From Candidatus Polarisedimenticolia bacterium (GTDB lineage: Bacteria > Acidobacteriota > Polarisedimenticolia > Gp22-AA2), in NCBI GenBank assembly GCA_036001465.1, contig DASYUH010000013.1, positions 28,554 to 92,553 of the forward strand: a stretch of DNA of 64,000 nucleotides, in the 5' to 3' direction. The translations under genes were made by a program, and so were the position numbers. Positions 36,562-45,465 of this stretch are shown here, in pieces (the first letter of the stretch is position 1; each line of letters opens with the position of its first letter). The notes beneath the pieces are model-generated. The model saw nothing but the letters and a program-made list of their open reading frames with translations. It did not search any database and was not told where the DNA came from.

Positions 36562-37805
36562 CGGCGTCCCGCCGCGTCCTCGACCCGCGCCGCCGCTCCC
36601 GGGGCACGCGCTCTCTCACCCGCGTGGATCATATCCCACGCCGCCGCGGCGACCCGGGAAATGGCCCCCGGCCGGCCGAGGCGCGAGCGCACCCCCGCGA
36701 GACCGCGCCTCATCGCCTCGGCGGCCCGCGGGTCGGTCAGGATGCGGCGCAGCTCTCCGGCAATTCGTGCCCCCGTGCACGCCGACTGCACGAGCTCGGG
36801 GGCCACCCTCTCCCCCGCGATCAGGTTGGGCATGCCGATGTGGGGCACATCCGACAGCATCCGCGCCAGCGCGTAGGTGAGCGCGTTCATCCTGTACACG
36901 ACCACCAGGGGCACACCCAGAAGGGCGGTCTCGAGCGTGGCCGTTCCGGAGGCCACCACAGCGGCGTCGGAGGCCGCGATGACGTTGTAGCGATTCTCTC
37001 CAATCAGGGCCCAGCTCTCACCCTCCCCGCTGCGGCCTCCGCCCGATCCACGGGAGAAGGCGGACGCGACCCGTGCCCGGATGGCCCCGCCATCCAGGGT
37101 CGGGGCGACGGGGATCACGAACTGGAGGTCCCGGAACTCGTCCCTGAGGAGAACCGCCGCTTCGAGCATGGCGGGCAGGTGCGCCTGAAGCTCGTTGGCG
37201 CGGCTTCCCGGAAGCATGGCGACGACCGGGCGGCTCGGATCGAGCCCGAGAGGTCTCAGCGCCTGGTCCCGGGTGCGATCGACCCGCACCAGATCGAGCA
37301 ACGGGTGGCCGACGAACTCAACCGGAACGCCGGCCCGGCGGTAGAATTCCTCCTCGAACGGGAGGATGACCAGCATCCGGTCCACCGTTCCGGCGATCTG
37401 CCCGATCCGGCCCTTGCGCCAGGCCCAGACCTGCGGGCTGACGAAGTACAGGACCGGGACGCCGGCCCCGCGCGCCTTCCTCGCCAGTCGCAGGTTGAAG
37501 TCGGGATAATCGATGAGCAGCGCCAGGTCCGGTCGGGAGTCTGGCGCCGAGAGCATCCGGCCGGCTCCCCGGTAGGCTCCCCAGATCGCCCGGGCGCTTC
37601 CGAGCACCTCGAGGAAACCGGTCACGCCCAAAGCACCCGCATCGCCCAGCGATTGGAGACCCGTCGAGCGCATGGACGGACCGCCGATTCCGGCGAACTC
37701 CACCGCCTGCCCCGCCCCCCCCATGGCGCGCATCAACAGGCTGCCGTAAAGGTCCCCGGAGGCCTCCCCGGCGACGATCAGGACGCGGGCAGGGCCGCGC
37801 CTCAC
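36558..37805 (-). CDS. lpxB: Lipid-A-disaccharide synthase
   Basis: This 415-residue GT19 glycosyltransferase joins UDP-diacylglucosamine to lipid X at the inner membrane. Motifs are VAGEASGDLYGSLL, FAGIGGPSM, YFVSPQVWAWRKGR, FVGHPLLD, MLPGSRANELQAHLP and ASGTATLETALLGVPLVVVYR. It implies LPS and hence an outer membrane. The GTG start overlaps the end of the frameshifted DUF374 frame as GTGA, which supports that frame being real. No lpxA, lpxC or lpxD is in view. Confidence 0.94.
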   Translation of the reverse strand: MRRGPARVLIVAGEASGDLYGSLLMRAMGGAGQAVEFAGIGGPSMRSTGLQSLGDAGALGVTGFLEVLGSARAIWGAYRGAGRMLSAPDSRPDLALLIDYPDFNLRLARKARGAGVPVLYFVSPQVWAWRKGRIGQIAGTVDRMLVILPFEEEFYRRAGVPVEFVGHPLLDLVRVDRTRDQALRPLGLDPSRPVVAMLPGSRANELQAHLPAMLEAAVLLRDEFRDLQFVIPVAPTLDGGAIRARVASAFSRGSGGGRSGEGESWALIGENRYNVIAASDAAVVASGTATLETALLGVPLVVVYRMNALTYALARMLSDVPHIGMPNLIAGERVAPELVQSACTGARIAGELRRILTDPRAAEAMRRGLAGVRSRLGRPGAISRVAAAAWDMIHAGERARAPGAAARVEDAAGRR

Positions 37806-38526
37806 CGCAACCCACCCGGAGCGACGCCCGCGCGGTCACCCGCCTGCGCCAGGGATTCCGCCTCGGCCGTCAAGCGGTCGAGGGCCGACTGCAGCTCCCG
37901 GCGCTTCTCTTCCATGGCCTGCCGGTCGGCGTCGAAACGGACGCTGATCGGCTCACCGTAGAGGAACACCGCGCGGGCCGGAGGCAGCGGGATCTGGAAG
38001 GCATCCCAGGATCGAAGGGTTTTTTTTTTGAGGAGGCGAACGCGACCGGCACGACCGGTGCCTTCCCGAGACGCGCCGCCTCGATGACGCCAATCTGGAC
38101 CTGGTGCCGGGGACCCCGGGGACCGTCGGTCGCGAAGGCCGCGTCCCGTCCGGCCCGCAGGTGACGGATCATCTCCTTCAGCCCCGCCGCGCCACCGCGT
38201 CCCGTCGAGCCGCGCACCATCAGGTGCCCGAATCTCTCCAGCGTGCGCGAGACGTACTCGCCGTCCCTGTGGCGGCTGCTCAGGACGGCCAGCCGCCGGC
38301 CGCGCTCCTGGCCCAGGTAGGAATAGGTCATCATGAGGAGCTGGTCGTGGTAGAAGGCATGCACGTACGGCCGGCCCTCCCTGTGAAGCGCGCGCACCAC
38401 CTGGTCATTGACGTACGAGACGCGCAGGAATCGCCGGAGAGCGCGGATGAGGCCGCTCGCCAGGACCGCCCCGAGCCACAAGGAGAGTCGTTCTCTCACG
38501 GGCAGAATGTCACGACGATCCCCCAT
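37802..38526 (-). pseudogene. DUF374 lysophospholipid-acyltransferase-like gene with one frameshift
   Basis: Read as two frames this gives a normal DUF374 protein of about 241 residues, an acyltransferase relative often next to LPS genes. The first frame supplies VHAFYHDQLLMMTYSYLG, SSRHRDGEYVSRTLERFG, RGSTGRGG and TDGPRGPRHQVQ. After SSKKK, at a run of ten A (plus-strand Ts near 38020-38029), the protein continues in the -1 frame with LRSWDAFQIPLPPARAVFLY and ends overlapping lpxB as GTGA. The uncorrected frame ends in an unrelated Ser/Arg-rich tail at 37870. GAGGAGG and a TGCTATAAT promoter precede ATG 38526. It may be a working gene needing slippage, a sequencing artefact, or a fresh pseudogene. 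Confidence 0.75.
38020..38029 (-). other. A10 slippery run in the DUF374 gene
   Basis: The minus strand reads TCA AAA AAA AAA CCC. Adding one A, or slipping -1, restores the conserved C-terminus. It is the same direction of shift as in coaBC. Confidence 0.7.
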
Positions 38527-38544
38527 CTGGCCTCCTCGCGTGGG

Positions 38545-38553
38545 ATTATAGCA
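38545..38553 (-). promoter_or_regulatory. Extended -10 promoter of the DUF374-lpxB-yicC-gmk operon
   Basis: The minus strand reads TGCTATAAT, identical to the tRNA promoter element. Predicted start is near 38538, giving a leader of about 12 bases that still contains GAGGAGG before ATG 38526. Confidence 0.6.
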
Positions 38554-39850
38554 ACGGGCGCCCTGCACGATGTGAAGCTCTCACCCGGAGGAGCAGCGAT
38601 TCGAATCCATAGGCGGCCACCAGAAGGATGAGCGGATCCGCAGGAGCCCTGATGCGCGCATCGGCCCAGTAAATGGCGCCCGTGAGCGTCACCGCCAGGA
38701 TCGGGATCAGAAACGGCAGGACGCGACGGTCTTGGTTCCGCCATGCCATCACGAGGCCAATCCCGAAGAGGCCGAAGACGGGAAGCAGGGTGACGGTCGC
38801 GATCCTCATCTGCCAGGCGCTCTCCAGGTTCGGGAACGGGTTCCACAACCTGACGAGTTTCCAGGCGATCAGGCCGGGCATGTCGGCCGCCCGCTCGCGC
38901 ATGAACCCGAGCGCCTTGAGGAAGAACTGTCGATCCGACTCGGCTTCACCAAGGGCGGCGGCCGGATCCGCCCTCGTGAGCTCGCCCGGCAGGGACCGCC
39001 CCCGAAGGTCCGGCGTGGACGCGACGACAGGATTGTTCCCCTGCCACAGGACGACGCCGCCCATCGTGGTGATGGGGACGAACCGGCCGTGGACCGAATA
39101 GTTCCGGATGGTCCAGGGGATGAGGACCAGGACGAAGGTGAAGATCGCCGCCAGGGCCCGCTGCATCGCCCGCCTTCCCCCACGAGCCAGAATCCAGGCC
39201 AATCCCAGCAGGAACACCAGACCCATGTTGGGCCGCGTCAGCGCCGTTAGGGCCGCCAGAGCGGACCAGGCAACGGTCCAGCGCAGGCCGCCCTGGCTCC
39301 TGAGCAGAGCGCCGATCGAGGCCACCGTGAGCAGCGTGCACAGAGGCTCCGATATGAGGGAGCCGGACCAGAAGATGGTGTAGGGGAAAAGCGCACACGC
39401 AAGGGCTGCCAAGAGGCCTGTCGCGGTAGAAAGGTACGAGACGCCGAGCGCGAGCAGGATCGAGCACGCGGCGGCCCCGAGGACCGCCTGCACCACACGG
39501 GCGGCGGCCCAGCTGTGCCCCCAGACGCCATACACTCCCGTCAGAAGGATGGGGAAGGCGGGGGCGCGTCTCGATCGAAACCCCTCCCCATCGACGTAGT
39601 CGCCCCCGAGCACCAGGCTGACGGCGATACTGTCATAGAGCGCGGCATCATCGCGGGGAGGGGTGTGAAACCCCGCGATTTCCGCTTGGAACACCAATCG
39701 GACAAGAAGGGCGAGGCCGAAAACCAGCAGGTGTGCGGTCCACGAGGCCCCCGCAGACCGCCGATTCACGGAATCGAGGCCGGGTGCCGGACCGGGCGCC
39801 ACTGATGGTATAGTCCGTGCGTTCAATTCGGAGGTTGTCTCGGGCTTCAT
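38546..39850 (-). CDS. Membrane glycosyltransferase, GT39/ArnT-like
   Basis: This polytopic protein of about 434 residues has ten or more predicted membrane segments. The first extracytoplasmic loop is acidic ([19 protein letters not shown]), carrying the Asp residues typical of GT-C glycosyltransferases that use polyprenyl-phosphate sugars. [16 protein letters not shown] and [18 protein letters not shown] also fit the family. It probably moves a sugar or mannose-like unit onto a lipid or protein on the periplasmic face. The ATG 39850 overlaps, head to head, the start of the divergent UDP-xylose synthase gene. The first 35 residues are not conserved-looking, so a later start is possible. Confidence 0.8.
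   Translation of the reverse strand: MKPETTSELNARTIPSVAPGPAPGLDSVNRRSAGASWTAHLLVFGLALLVRLVFQAEIAGFHTPPRDDAALYDSIAVSLVLGGDYVDGEGFRSRRAPAFPILLTGVYGVWGHSWAAARVVQAVLGAAACSILLALGVSYLSTATGLLAALACALFPYTIFWSGSLISEPLCTLLTVASIGALLRSQGGLRWTVAWSALAALTALTRPNMGLVFLLGLAWILARGGRRAMQRALAAIFTFVLVLIPWTIRNYSVHGRFVPITTMGGVVLWQGNNPVVASTPDLRGRSLPGELTRADPAAALGEAESDRQFFLKALGFMRERAADMPGLIAWKLVRLWNPFPNLESAWQMRIATVTLLPVFGLFGIGLVMAWRNQDRRVLPFLIPILAVTLTGAIYWADARIRAPADPLILLVAAYGFESLLLRVRASHRAGRPLL
39806..39814 (+). promoter_or_regulatory. Candidate extended -10 of the UDP-xylose synthase gene
   Basis: TGGTATAGT lies 34 bases before ATG 39849, with GGAGG in between. It falls inside the first codons of the divergent membrane glycosyltransferase if that gene starts at 39850. 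Confidence 0.45.
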
Positions 39851-40862
39851 GAAACCACGCGCACCCCGCCGTGCCGGCCGATCCGTTGCGCGCCGTCCCC
39901 CCCGCGTGCTGATCACCGGGGGTGCCGGCTTCCTCGGCTCACATCTCTGCGACTATTTCCTGACCAAGGGGTTCGAGGTGGTCTGCGTCGACAACCTGCT
40001 CACCGGCAGCACGGACAACATTGCCCACATTCGAAACCGCTCGTTCAGCTTCATCGAGCTCGACATCACCAACTATATCTACATCGAAGGCCCGGTAGAC
40101 TACATTCTTCACTTCGCGAGCCCGGCCAGCCCGAGGGACTACCTGGAACATCCCATCCAGACGCTGAAGGTCGGCTCGCTCGGCACCCACAAGGCTCTCG
40201 GGTTGGCCAAGGCGAAGAAGGCCACCTTCCTTCTGGCCTCCACGTCCGAGGTCTACGGCGATCCTCTCGAGCATCCCCAGAAGGAGACCTATTGGGGAAA
40301 CGTCAACCCGGTCGGGCCTCGTGGGGTCTATGACGAGGCGAAGCGGTTCGCGGAGGCGCTGACCGTCGCTTACCACAGCACGCACGGGATCGACACGAAG
40401 ATCGCGCGTATCTTCAACACCTATGGACCCAGGATGCGCCTCAATGACGGGCGCGCCATTCCGGCCTTCATGACCCAGTCCCTTAGCGGCCGGCCTCTCA
40501 CCGTCTTCGGCGACGGATCCCAGACACGATCCTTCTGCTACATCGACGACCTGGTCGAAGGCATCTACCGGCTTCTGCTGTCCCCGCACCACGGCCCGAT
40601 GAACCTCGGCAACCCTGACGAACTGTCTCTCATGGAGATGGCCCGGACGATCATCCGGCTGACCGGCGCGAGGAGCCGCGTTGTCCACCGACCCTTGCCC
40701 ACCGACGATCCCAGGGTGCGCCAGCCCGACATCTCCCTGGCGAAGCAATTCCTGGGATGGAGACCGGTGGTCCCCCTCCGGAAGGGCCTCCTGAACACGA
40801 TCCAGCACTTCAAGCGGCGACTTCGCAGGGTCCATCGAGGCGGCAAGTCCTTGAACACGTAG
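39849..40862 (+). CDS. UDP-glucuronate decarboxylase (UDP-xylose synthase)
   Basis: This 337-residue extended SDR enzyme converts UDP-glucuronate to UDP-xylose. The NAD loop is [16 protein letters not shown] (about 23-38), [22 protein letters not shown] is the UXS signature segment, and the active site is [21 protein letters not shown] with [17 protein letters not shown] follows. Only one other plus-strand gene occurs in this polysaccharide region. Its substrate would come from the UDP-glucose dehydrogenase at 60.5-61.8 kb. Confidence 0.9.
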   Translation: MKPRAPRRAGRSVARRPPRVLITGGAGFLGSHLCDYFLTKGFEVVCVDNLLTGSTDNIAHIRNRSFSFIELDITNYIYIEGPVDYILHFASPASPRDYLEHPIQTLKVGSLGTHKALGLAKAKKATFLLASTSEVYGDPLEHPQKETYWGNVNPVGPRGVYDEAKRFAEALTVAYHSTHGIDTKIARIFNTYGPRMRLNDGRAIPAFMTQSLSGRPLTVFGDGSQTRSFCYIDDLVEGIYRLLLSPHHGPMNLGNPDELSLMEMARTIIRLTGARSRVVHRPLPTDDPRVRQPDISLAKQFLGWRPVVPLRKGLLNTIQHFKRRLRRVHRGGKSLNT

Positions 40863-40945
40863 TCGGGCCGGTGATGATTCAGGCCGCAGGAGAGACTCTC
40901 CCGGCGGGCCGTCACGGGAGTGAAGATCCTCGCGACGTCTCGAGC

Positions 40946-41335
40946 CATTTTCGGTTCGGCAGGAATTGGCGCAAATGACGCGAATCACATCGACAGCGGG
41001 AAGACCGCGCAGGCCGAACGGGGGATGGTCCGTTCTCGGGTCGGTCGGTCTCGCAGAAAAGCGCCTTCTCGACATCGGATCGGGATCGGGACTTCATTCG
41101 ATGGCCGCACTCCGCCTCGGATGCGCCCACGTGGGGGGCGACGGACATCGATGCCGAATCGGTTGAGACCACGCAGGCCACACTGCGCGCCTACGCCCCG
41201 GGCCGGAAGTGGGAGTGCCATCAGAAGAGCGTCCTCGCGATGACTCCAAAGGACTTCGGGCGCTTCGACGTCGTCTATTCCTGGTGTGTGCTCCATCACA
41301 CCGGCGCGATGTGGGACGCGATCAGGAGGGCCAGC
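40946..41335 (+). pseudogene. Decayed class I methyltransferase remnant
   Basis: Pieces of one methyltransferase are readable in three frames. The order is FRFGRNWRK, then a frame with DSGKTAQAERGMVR, then LGSVGLAEKRLLDIGSGSG with LHSMAALRLG, then TDIDAESVETTQATLRAY and FDVVYSWCVLHHTGAMWDAI. At least three frameshifts separate them, the last at a G6 run (41133-41138). The gene stops abruptly where the convergent intact methyltransferase begins, so its 3' half is lost. The motif order matches bacterial SAM-dependent methyltransferases often found in sugar clusters. It is not functional as given. Confidence 0.7.
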
Positions 41336-42070
41336 CTACGCTTTTCTCACAGCGACCAGGAGATGGGAGCGCAGGAACGGAACGCCTTCCAGGAGTCGGC
41401 ACGCCCAAGGAGATATCGGCGCCAGGGCGCGCTGCAGCTGCGGTATGGCCGTGGTGCTCCACGCCTTGATGTGCCAGCCGGGGAAGGCGTGCCTGAATCC
41501 AGCGGCTCGCAGCGGGCGCGTGTGCGGGTTCCACGGGTTCCGATAGCGCGTGTCGTAGGAGAGAAAGAGCCCACCGGGGACCAGAACGCGCCCGATTTCC
41601 CGGAGAATCCTCTCGCGCCTTCCCGCCTGCAGGACCGACGACAGCATCGTGGACTGGTACACCAGGTCGAAGCGATTTCCGGGAAAGGGAAGGTTGCCCG
41701 CATCCCCGACGATGGTACTCATCCAGGGATTTAACTGGTGAGCCTTGCGGGCGCGCAACTCGAGAAAATCGAGTCCCACGAACCGATCGGGCCGTGCATC
41801 CAGAACCTTGAACCCGGCGCTGTCCCTGCCCGAACCGATTCCGAGATCCAGGATCCGCGCCGACCTGACGTCCAGACCCTCCTCCAGGAGCACGGACGCG
41901 ATCAGGGCCCACTTCCGCTCGGCCATCAGCCGGGACGCCAAGCTTTCCGTCAACCAGATTCTTTGATAGTAGGGACTGGAGCTGTAGGTTTCGTCGAGCC
42001 GTTGCAGCCGATCGTGCTCGACCCGCTCCTCGTCGCTCCCGCACGGTTCGGGGGGGGCGTCCAGGGTCAT
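41336..42070 (-). CDS. SAM-dependent methyltransferase
   Basis: This 244-residue class I methyltransferase has motif I ILDLGIGSGRDSAGF (about 73-87), motif II VGLDFLEL, a TIVGDAGNLPFPGNRFDLVYQS post-I segment and LVPGGLFLSYDTRYRNPWN. It likely methylates a sugar or its carrier lipid, given its place at the end of the Wza/Wzc unit 18 bases after the tyrosine kinase gene. It starts at ATG 42070 (a TTG one codon upstream is also open). The pseudogene remnant converges on its stop. Confidence 0.82.
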   Translation of the reverse strand: MTLDAPPEPCGSDEERVEHDRLQRLDETYSSSPYYQRIWLTESLASRLMAERKWALIASVLLEEGLDVRSARILDLGIGSGRDSAGFKVLDARPDRFVGLDFLELRARKAHQLNPWMSTIVGDAGNLPFPGNRFDLVYQSTMLSSVLQAGRRERILREIGRVLVPGGLFLSYDTRYRNPWNPHTRPLRAAGFRHAFPGWHIKAWSTTAIPQLQRALAPISPWACRLLEGVPFLRSHLLVAVRKA

Positions 42071-42088
42071 CAAAATGGGACGCTCCGC

Positions 42089-44230
42089 CTACCCGACTGA
42101 GCGCTTGGTCTCGACCTCGGCATCGGACACGGCCGCAATCGCCGCGCTGCCCTTGCGGCGGCGCCCCTTCTTGCCGGCCGACTCCCCGTAGTAGTAATAG
42201 CCGACGTAGTAGTAGTCCTTGTAGTGCGAGCGGTCCAGGTCGACGTTGTTAAGAACGGCGCCGATTACATTCGGATTGATTCTGCGGACGTTCATCACGC
42301 ACCGCCGGATCAGCTCTTTGTCGTTCTCGTTGTGCCTGACGACGAACACCACCATGTCGACCAGCGAGGCGAGGATCATGGAATCCGCCAGGGAGACAAC
42401 CGGTGGCGAGTCGATGAACACCCAGTCGAAGCTCGCGCGCAACTCTTTCAGGAGGGCAAGGAAGCGCTCGTGCCCGAAGACGTCCGCGGGATTGGGCGGG
42501 ATGGGGCCGCAGGTCACAGCGTAGAGGTTCTTCTGGTCCGTATCCTTGACGTAATTCCTCCAGTCGTCGCCGGACGACAGGATGTAGTTCGTGATCCCGC
42601 CGTCGCGGCTGAGATTCAGGCGCTGGTGGATGGCCGGCCGGCGCAGGTCGCAGTCAATGATGATCACCCTCTCCCCGGCCGTGGCCAGCGTCCGGGCGAC
42701 GTTCAAAGTCGTGATGCTCTTGCCCTCCTGGGGGCCGGCGCTGGTGACCAGAACCAAATTCGCGGAGCGGCTCTTCCGGGAGAACAGCAGGCTGGTCCGC
42801 AGAGTCTGATAGGCTTCCTTCACTGCGGACTGCGTCCCCTCGGCATGCTTGGGAACAATCGCCAGGAGATTCAGCTTGAGGTACTGTTCCACGTCCTCGG
42901 AGGACCGGATGGTGTTGTCCATATAATCCATGAAGAAGACCGCCCCGACGCCCAGAATGAGGCCGAGCAAGAGGCCGATGAACAGGTTGAGAGCCGTCCG
43001 CGGCCGCACCGGCACCCTGGGGACGGGGGCCTTGTCCAGAATGCGCAGATTGTTGTTCAGAAGGCTCGAGCTGAGGTTGATCTCCTTCACTCGGGTGCTG
43101 ATCAGATCGTAGATGCGCTTGGCCTCGGTCGCCTCGCCTTTGACCATTTCGTAGCTTGAAGCCTTTCGGTTGACCTGCAGGCTCTCGGCCCGCGTCTCGT
43201 CGATCGCCTTGATCATCTTGGTTTCGCGGTCCGTCAAAAGATCCTTTTGCGACCTGAGCCCGCTGATGAGGCGCTCCACCTCCGAAGCAATCTTCTGGTT
43301 GATTCCCTCGATTTCCTTCTGCTTCTCGAGAACGAGGAGGTGCTTGTCCTTATAGGTGACAAGGAGGCGTTCGAATTCACGCTCCAAGCCGACCTTCACA
43401 TGGTACATCTCCTGGACGACCGGATCGCTGCTGATCTGCTGGATGCTCTCGAACGACCCATGGTTTTGCCGGACCGCTTCGACCTGCTTCAGCAACCCTT
43501 CGAGCTCAGCCTTCTTGACCTGCGTCTCCGTCAGCTCTCCCTGCAATGTCGACAACCGTTCGTTGGTGATCTTCTGCTGGTTCTCCGGAACATAGAGATT
43601 GGCCCTTTCAGCGAACTCGAACGTGTCCCGCTGAGTGTCTTCCAGCTTCTCCCGGAGCGGCGCGATCTCACTCAGGAGCGCCTTGACGGCCCTCGAGGTC
43701 GCTTCGACCGCCTGGTCAATGTTGCGATCCACGTACGCCTCGGCGACGGTATTGACCCACGAAGCGGCTTCCTCCGGGTTCTGTCCCTCCAAGATGATCT
43801 CGACGATTCCGGTGTCCTTCATCGGCTCCACTGCAATCATCTCCGAGAGGGTCCCAATCGGATCGTCGCTCTTCTTGAACTGTGGGTGGTTGTAGAGGTC
43901 GAGGCTGTCGAAGACCCGTTTCGCAACGTCGCGGCTTTTGATGATCTCGTACTGGGTGTTGAAGTAGCGCTCTTCGGCGAACCAACCGTACTGGGTTGCT
44001 CCGAGCTCCGCGACATCCGCCATCGGAGAAACCTTGCGCGATTGCGGTGTGATCTCCACAGTCGCCTTCGCACGGTACACCGGCTTCTGGGTGAAGGTGC
44101 CGATCACAACCAGAGTGAACACGACCACGAAAATGCTCAGGATGGTCCAACGGCCGCGCCAGATGGAGCGCCAGTAGTCGAGAAGATGCACGTCTCGCTT
44201 CTCGTCCGCGGAGGGTAGCATTTCAGGCAT
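42089..44230 (-). CDS. Polysaccharide copolymerase / bacterial tyrosine autokinase (Wzc-like)
   Basis: The 713-residue inner-membrane protein controls capsule or exopolysaccharide chain length and export. TM1 (about 29-49) and the Wzz domain start the chain. A long coiled coil spans about 185-400, and TM2 (LFIGLLLGLILGVGAVFFMD, about 430-449) leads to the cytoplasmic BY-kinase. There the Walker A is SAGPQEGKSITTLN with Lys504, the Walker A' is IIIDCDLRRPAIH and the Walker B is WVFIDSPPV. The C-terminus has a tyrosine cluster (YKDYYYVGYYYYG) as the autophosphorylation site. It is the direct partner of the Wza homologue 56 bases upstream; the gap holds a weak AAAGCC/GGCTTT hairpin. Confidence 0.93.
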   Translation of the reverse strand: MPEMLPSADEKRDVHLLDYWRSIWRGRWTILSIFVVVFTLVVIGTFTQKPVYRAKATVEITPQSRKVSPMADVAELGATQYGWFAEERYFNTQYEIIKSRDVAKRVFDSLDLYNHPQFKKSDDPIGTLSEMIAVEPMKDTGIVEIILEGQNPEEAASWVNTVAEAYVDRNIDQAVEATSRAVKALLSEIAPLREKLEDTQRDTFEFAERANLYVPENQQKITNERLSTLQGELTETQVKKAELEGLLKQVEAVRQNHGSFESIQQISSDPVVQEMYHVKVGLEREFERLLVTYKDKHLLVLEKQKEIEGINQKIASEVERLISGLRSQKDLLTDRETKMIKAIDETRAESLQVNRKASSYEMVKGEATEAKRIYDLISTRVKEINLSSSLLNNNLRILDKAPVPRVPVRPRTALNLFIGLLLGLILGVGAVFFMDYMDNTIRSSEDVEQYLKLNLLAIVPKHAEGTQSAVKEAYQTLRTSLLFSRKSRSANLVLVTSAGPQEGKSITTLNVARTLATAGERVIIIDCDLRRPAIHQRLNLSRDGGITNYILSSGDDWRNYVKDTDQKNLYAVTCGPIPPNPADVFGHERFLALLKELRASFDWVFIDSPPVVSLADSMILASLVDMVVFVVRHNENDKELIRRCVMNVRRINPNVIGAVLNNVDLDRSHYKDYYYVGYYYYGESAGKKGRRRKGSAAIAAVSDAEVETKRSVG

Positions 44231-44286
44231 GGCGTAATCCTATCACCAAAGCCACGGTTTGCAAGGCTTTTGTGGGGTCACCCGCA

Positions 44287-45465
44287 TCAGAAAATGCGGC
44301 GGGGAACGATAATGGTATCGCCCGGGCGCACGGGGAGGTCCTCTTTCTTCCCGTCCTCGATGGCCTTCACGTTCACTGTGATCTTCTCCTGTACACCTTT
44401 CGTCCCGGATCGCAGGATGTCCACCTGTTTCCTGTTTGCGAACTGGCTGAATCCGCCCCCGTAGCTGATTGCCCTGAGGACGGTCATTCCGCTCTCGAAC
44501 TGGTAGGGGCCGGGGCGTGCCACTTCACCGCGAATGTAGAAGAGCTCTCTCTCTCCGATCGCAAGAATGTCGCCGTGCTGCAGCGGAATGTTTGTTTCCT
44601 GGTTATCCTGGCTCATGAGCCGGTTGCGATCCAAAGCGATCTGCCGGGGTGCACCTTCGGAGCTCTGGCGGGTGATCAGGATCTGCTCTCCGGCCTCCTT
44701 GGTCGCGCCACCCGCCTCCGCCAGCACGTCGATCACCCTCATGTTCCTCTTCAGGACGTATTTCCCGGGTGTGCGGACTTCTCCAATGATTGTCACCCAC
44801 TGACTCTGGTACTCGCGAACATCCACGCTCACCTGAGGATCGACAAGGTAGTCCTTCCCCAGAATGCGCGTGAGCTCCACGTCAATCTCGGCGGCGGTCT
44901 TGCCCACCACCCGGAGGTCACCGATCCATGGGTAGTTGATGGTGCCGTCGGAGCGCACCTCGACAACCTTGGCGAGATCCTCGTGGCCGAACACGCCGAT
45001 CTCGATCTTGTCGCCGACGCCGATGCGGTATTCACCGTTCCCCGACGACCCGAATGAGCCGAACCGGAAAAGCAATCCGCGCCCTGTCTGCTCGATCCCC
45101 TGCAGCAAACCCTGTCCGATCGCGAATCGTACCCGCACGCCGATCCCTCCGCCTAGGCTACTCTCGATGGAAGCCTCCGGGACGATGAGGTTTTTCAGGT
45201 CCACGCGGACCGGCAGTTTTGTGGTCGCGCCCGGAATCTCGACGATCAGATCCCGTGATTCCTTGGAGGGGACGGTGCAGGCAAACGCCACAAGGGGTCC
45301 CGACGCCTGCAGGCGGACGCCGCTACCTCCTTCGAATTCCTCGAATCCCAGGCTCTCCACAACAACGCCGACACTCTCTGCCTGGCCGAGCAGCGGTGTC
45401 GAGATACCGCCGGCCAGAAGAGCGATTGCCACAGCCACCGTCAACTTGCTTTGCTCTGAGCTCAC
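44287..45465 (-). CDS. Polysaccharide export protein (Wza-like, AMIN and SLBB domains)
   Basis: The 392-residue secreted protein has a signal peptide (1 to about 28). An AMIN-like domain follows (VVVESLGFEEFEGGSGVRL through about 100), then Poly_export (YRIGVGDKIEIGVFGHEDL with DGTINYPWIGDLRV). Two SLBB domains (VTIIGEVRTPGKYVLKRN; FYIRGEVARPGPYQFESG) complete it. It forms the outer-membrane export channel. The AMIN domain, usually a peptidoglycan or envelope anchor, replaces the lipobox seen in enteric Wza. The GTG start overlaps the stop of the upstream barrel gene (GTGA). Confidence 0.9.
   Translation of the reverse strand: MSSEQSKLTVAVAIALLAGGISTPLLGQAESVGVVVESLGFEEFEGGSGVRLQASGPLVAFACTVPSKESRDLIVEIPGATTKLPVRVDLKNLIVPEASIESSLGGGIGVRVRFAIGQGLLQGIEQTGRGLLFRFGSFGSSGNGEYRIGVGDKIEIGVFGHEDLAKVVEVRSDGTINYPWIGDLRVVGKTAAEIDVELTRILGKDYLVDPQVSVDVREYQSQWVTIIGEVRTPGKYVLKRNMRVIDVLAEAGGATKEAGEQILITRQSSEGAPRQIALDRNRLMSQDNQETNIPLQHGDILAIGERELFYIRGEVARPGPYQFESGMTVLRAISYGGGFSQFANRKQVDILRSGTKGVQEKITVNVKAIEDGKKEDLPVRPGDTIIVPRRIF

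Noticed and set aside
44248..44270. AAAGCC/GGCTTT hairpin between the Wza and Wzc genes as an attenuator
   Set aside because: Only six base pairs with an 11-base loop and no U-tract; too weak to call as regulatory.
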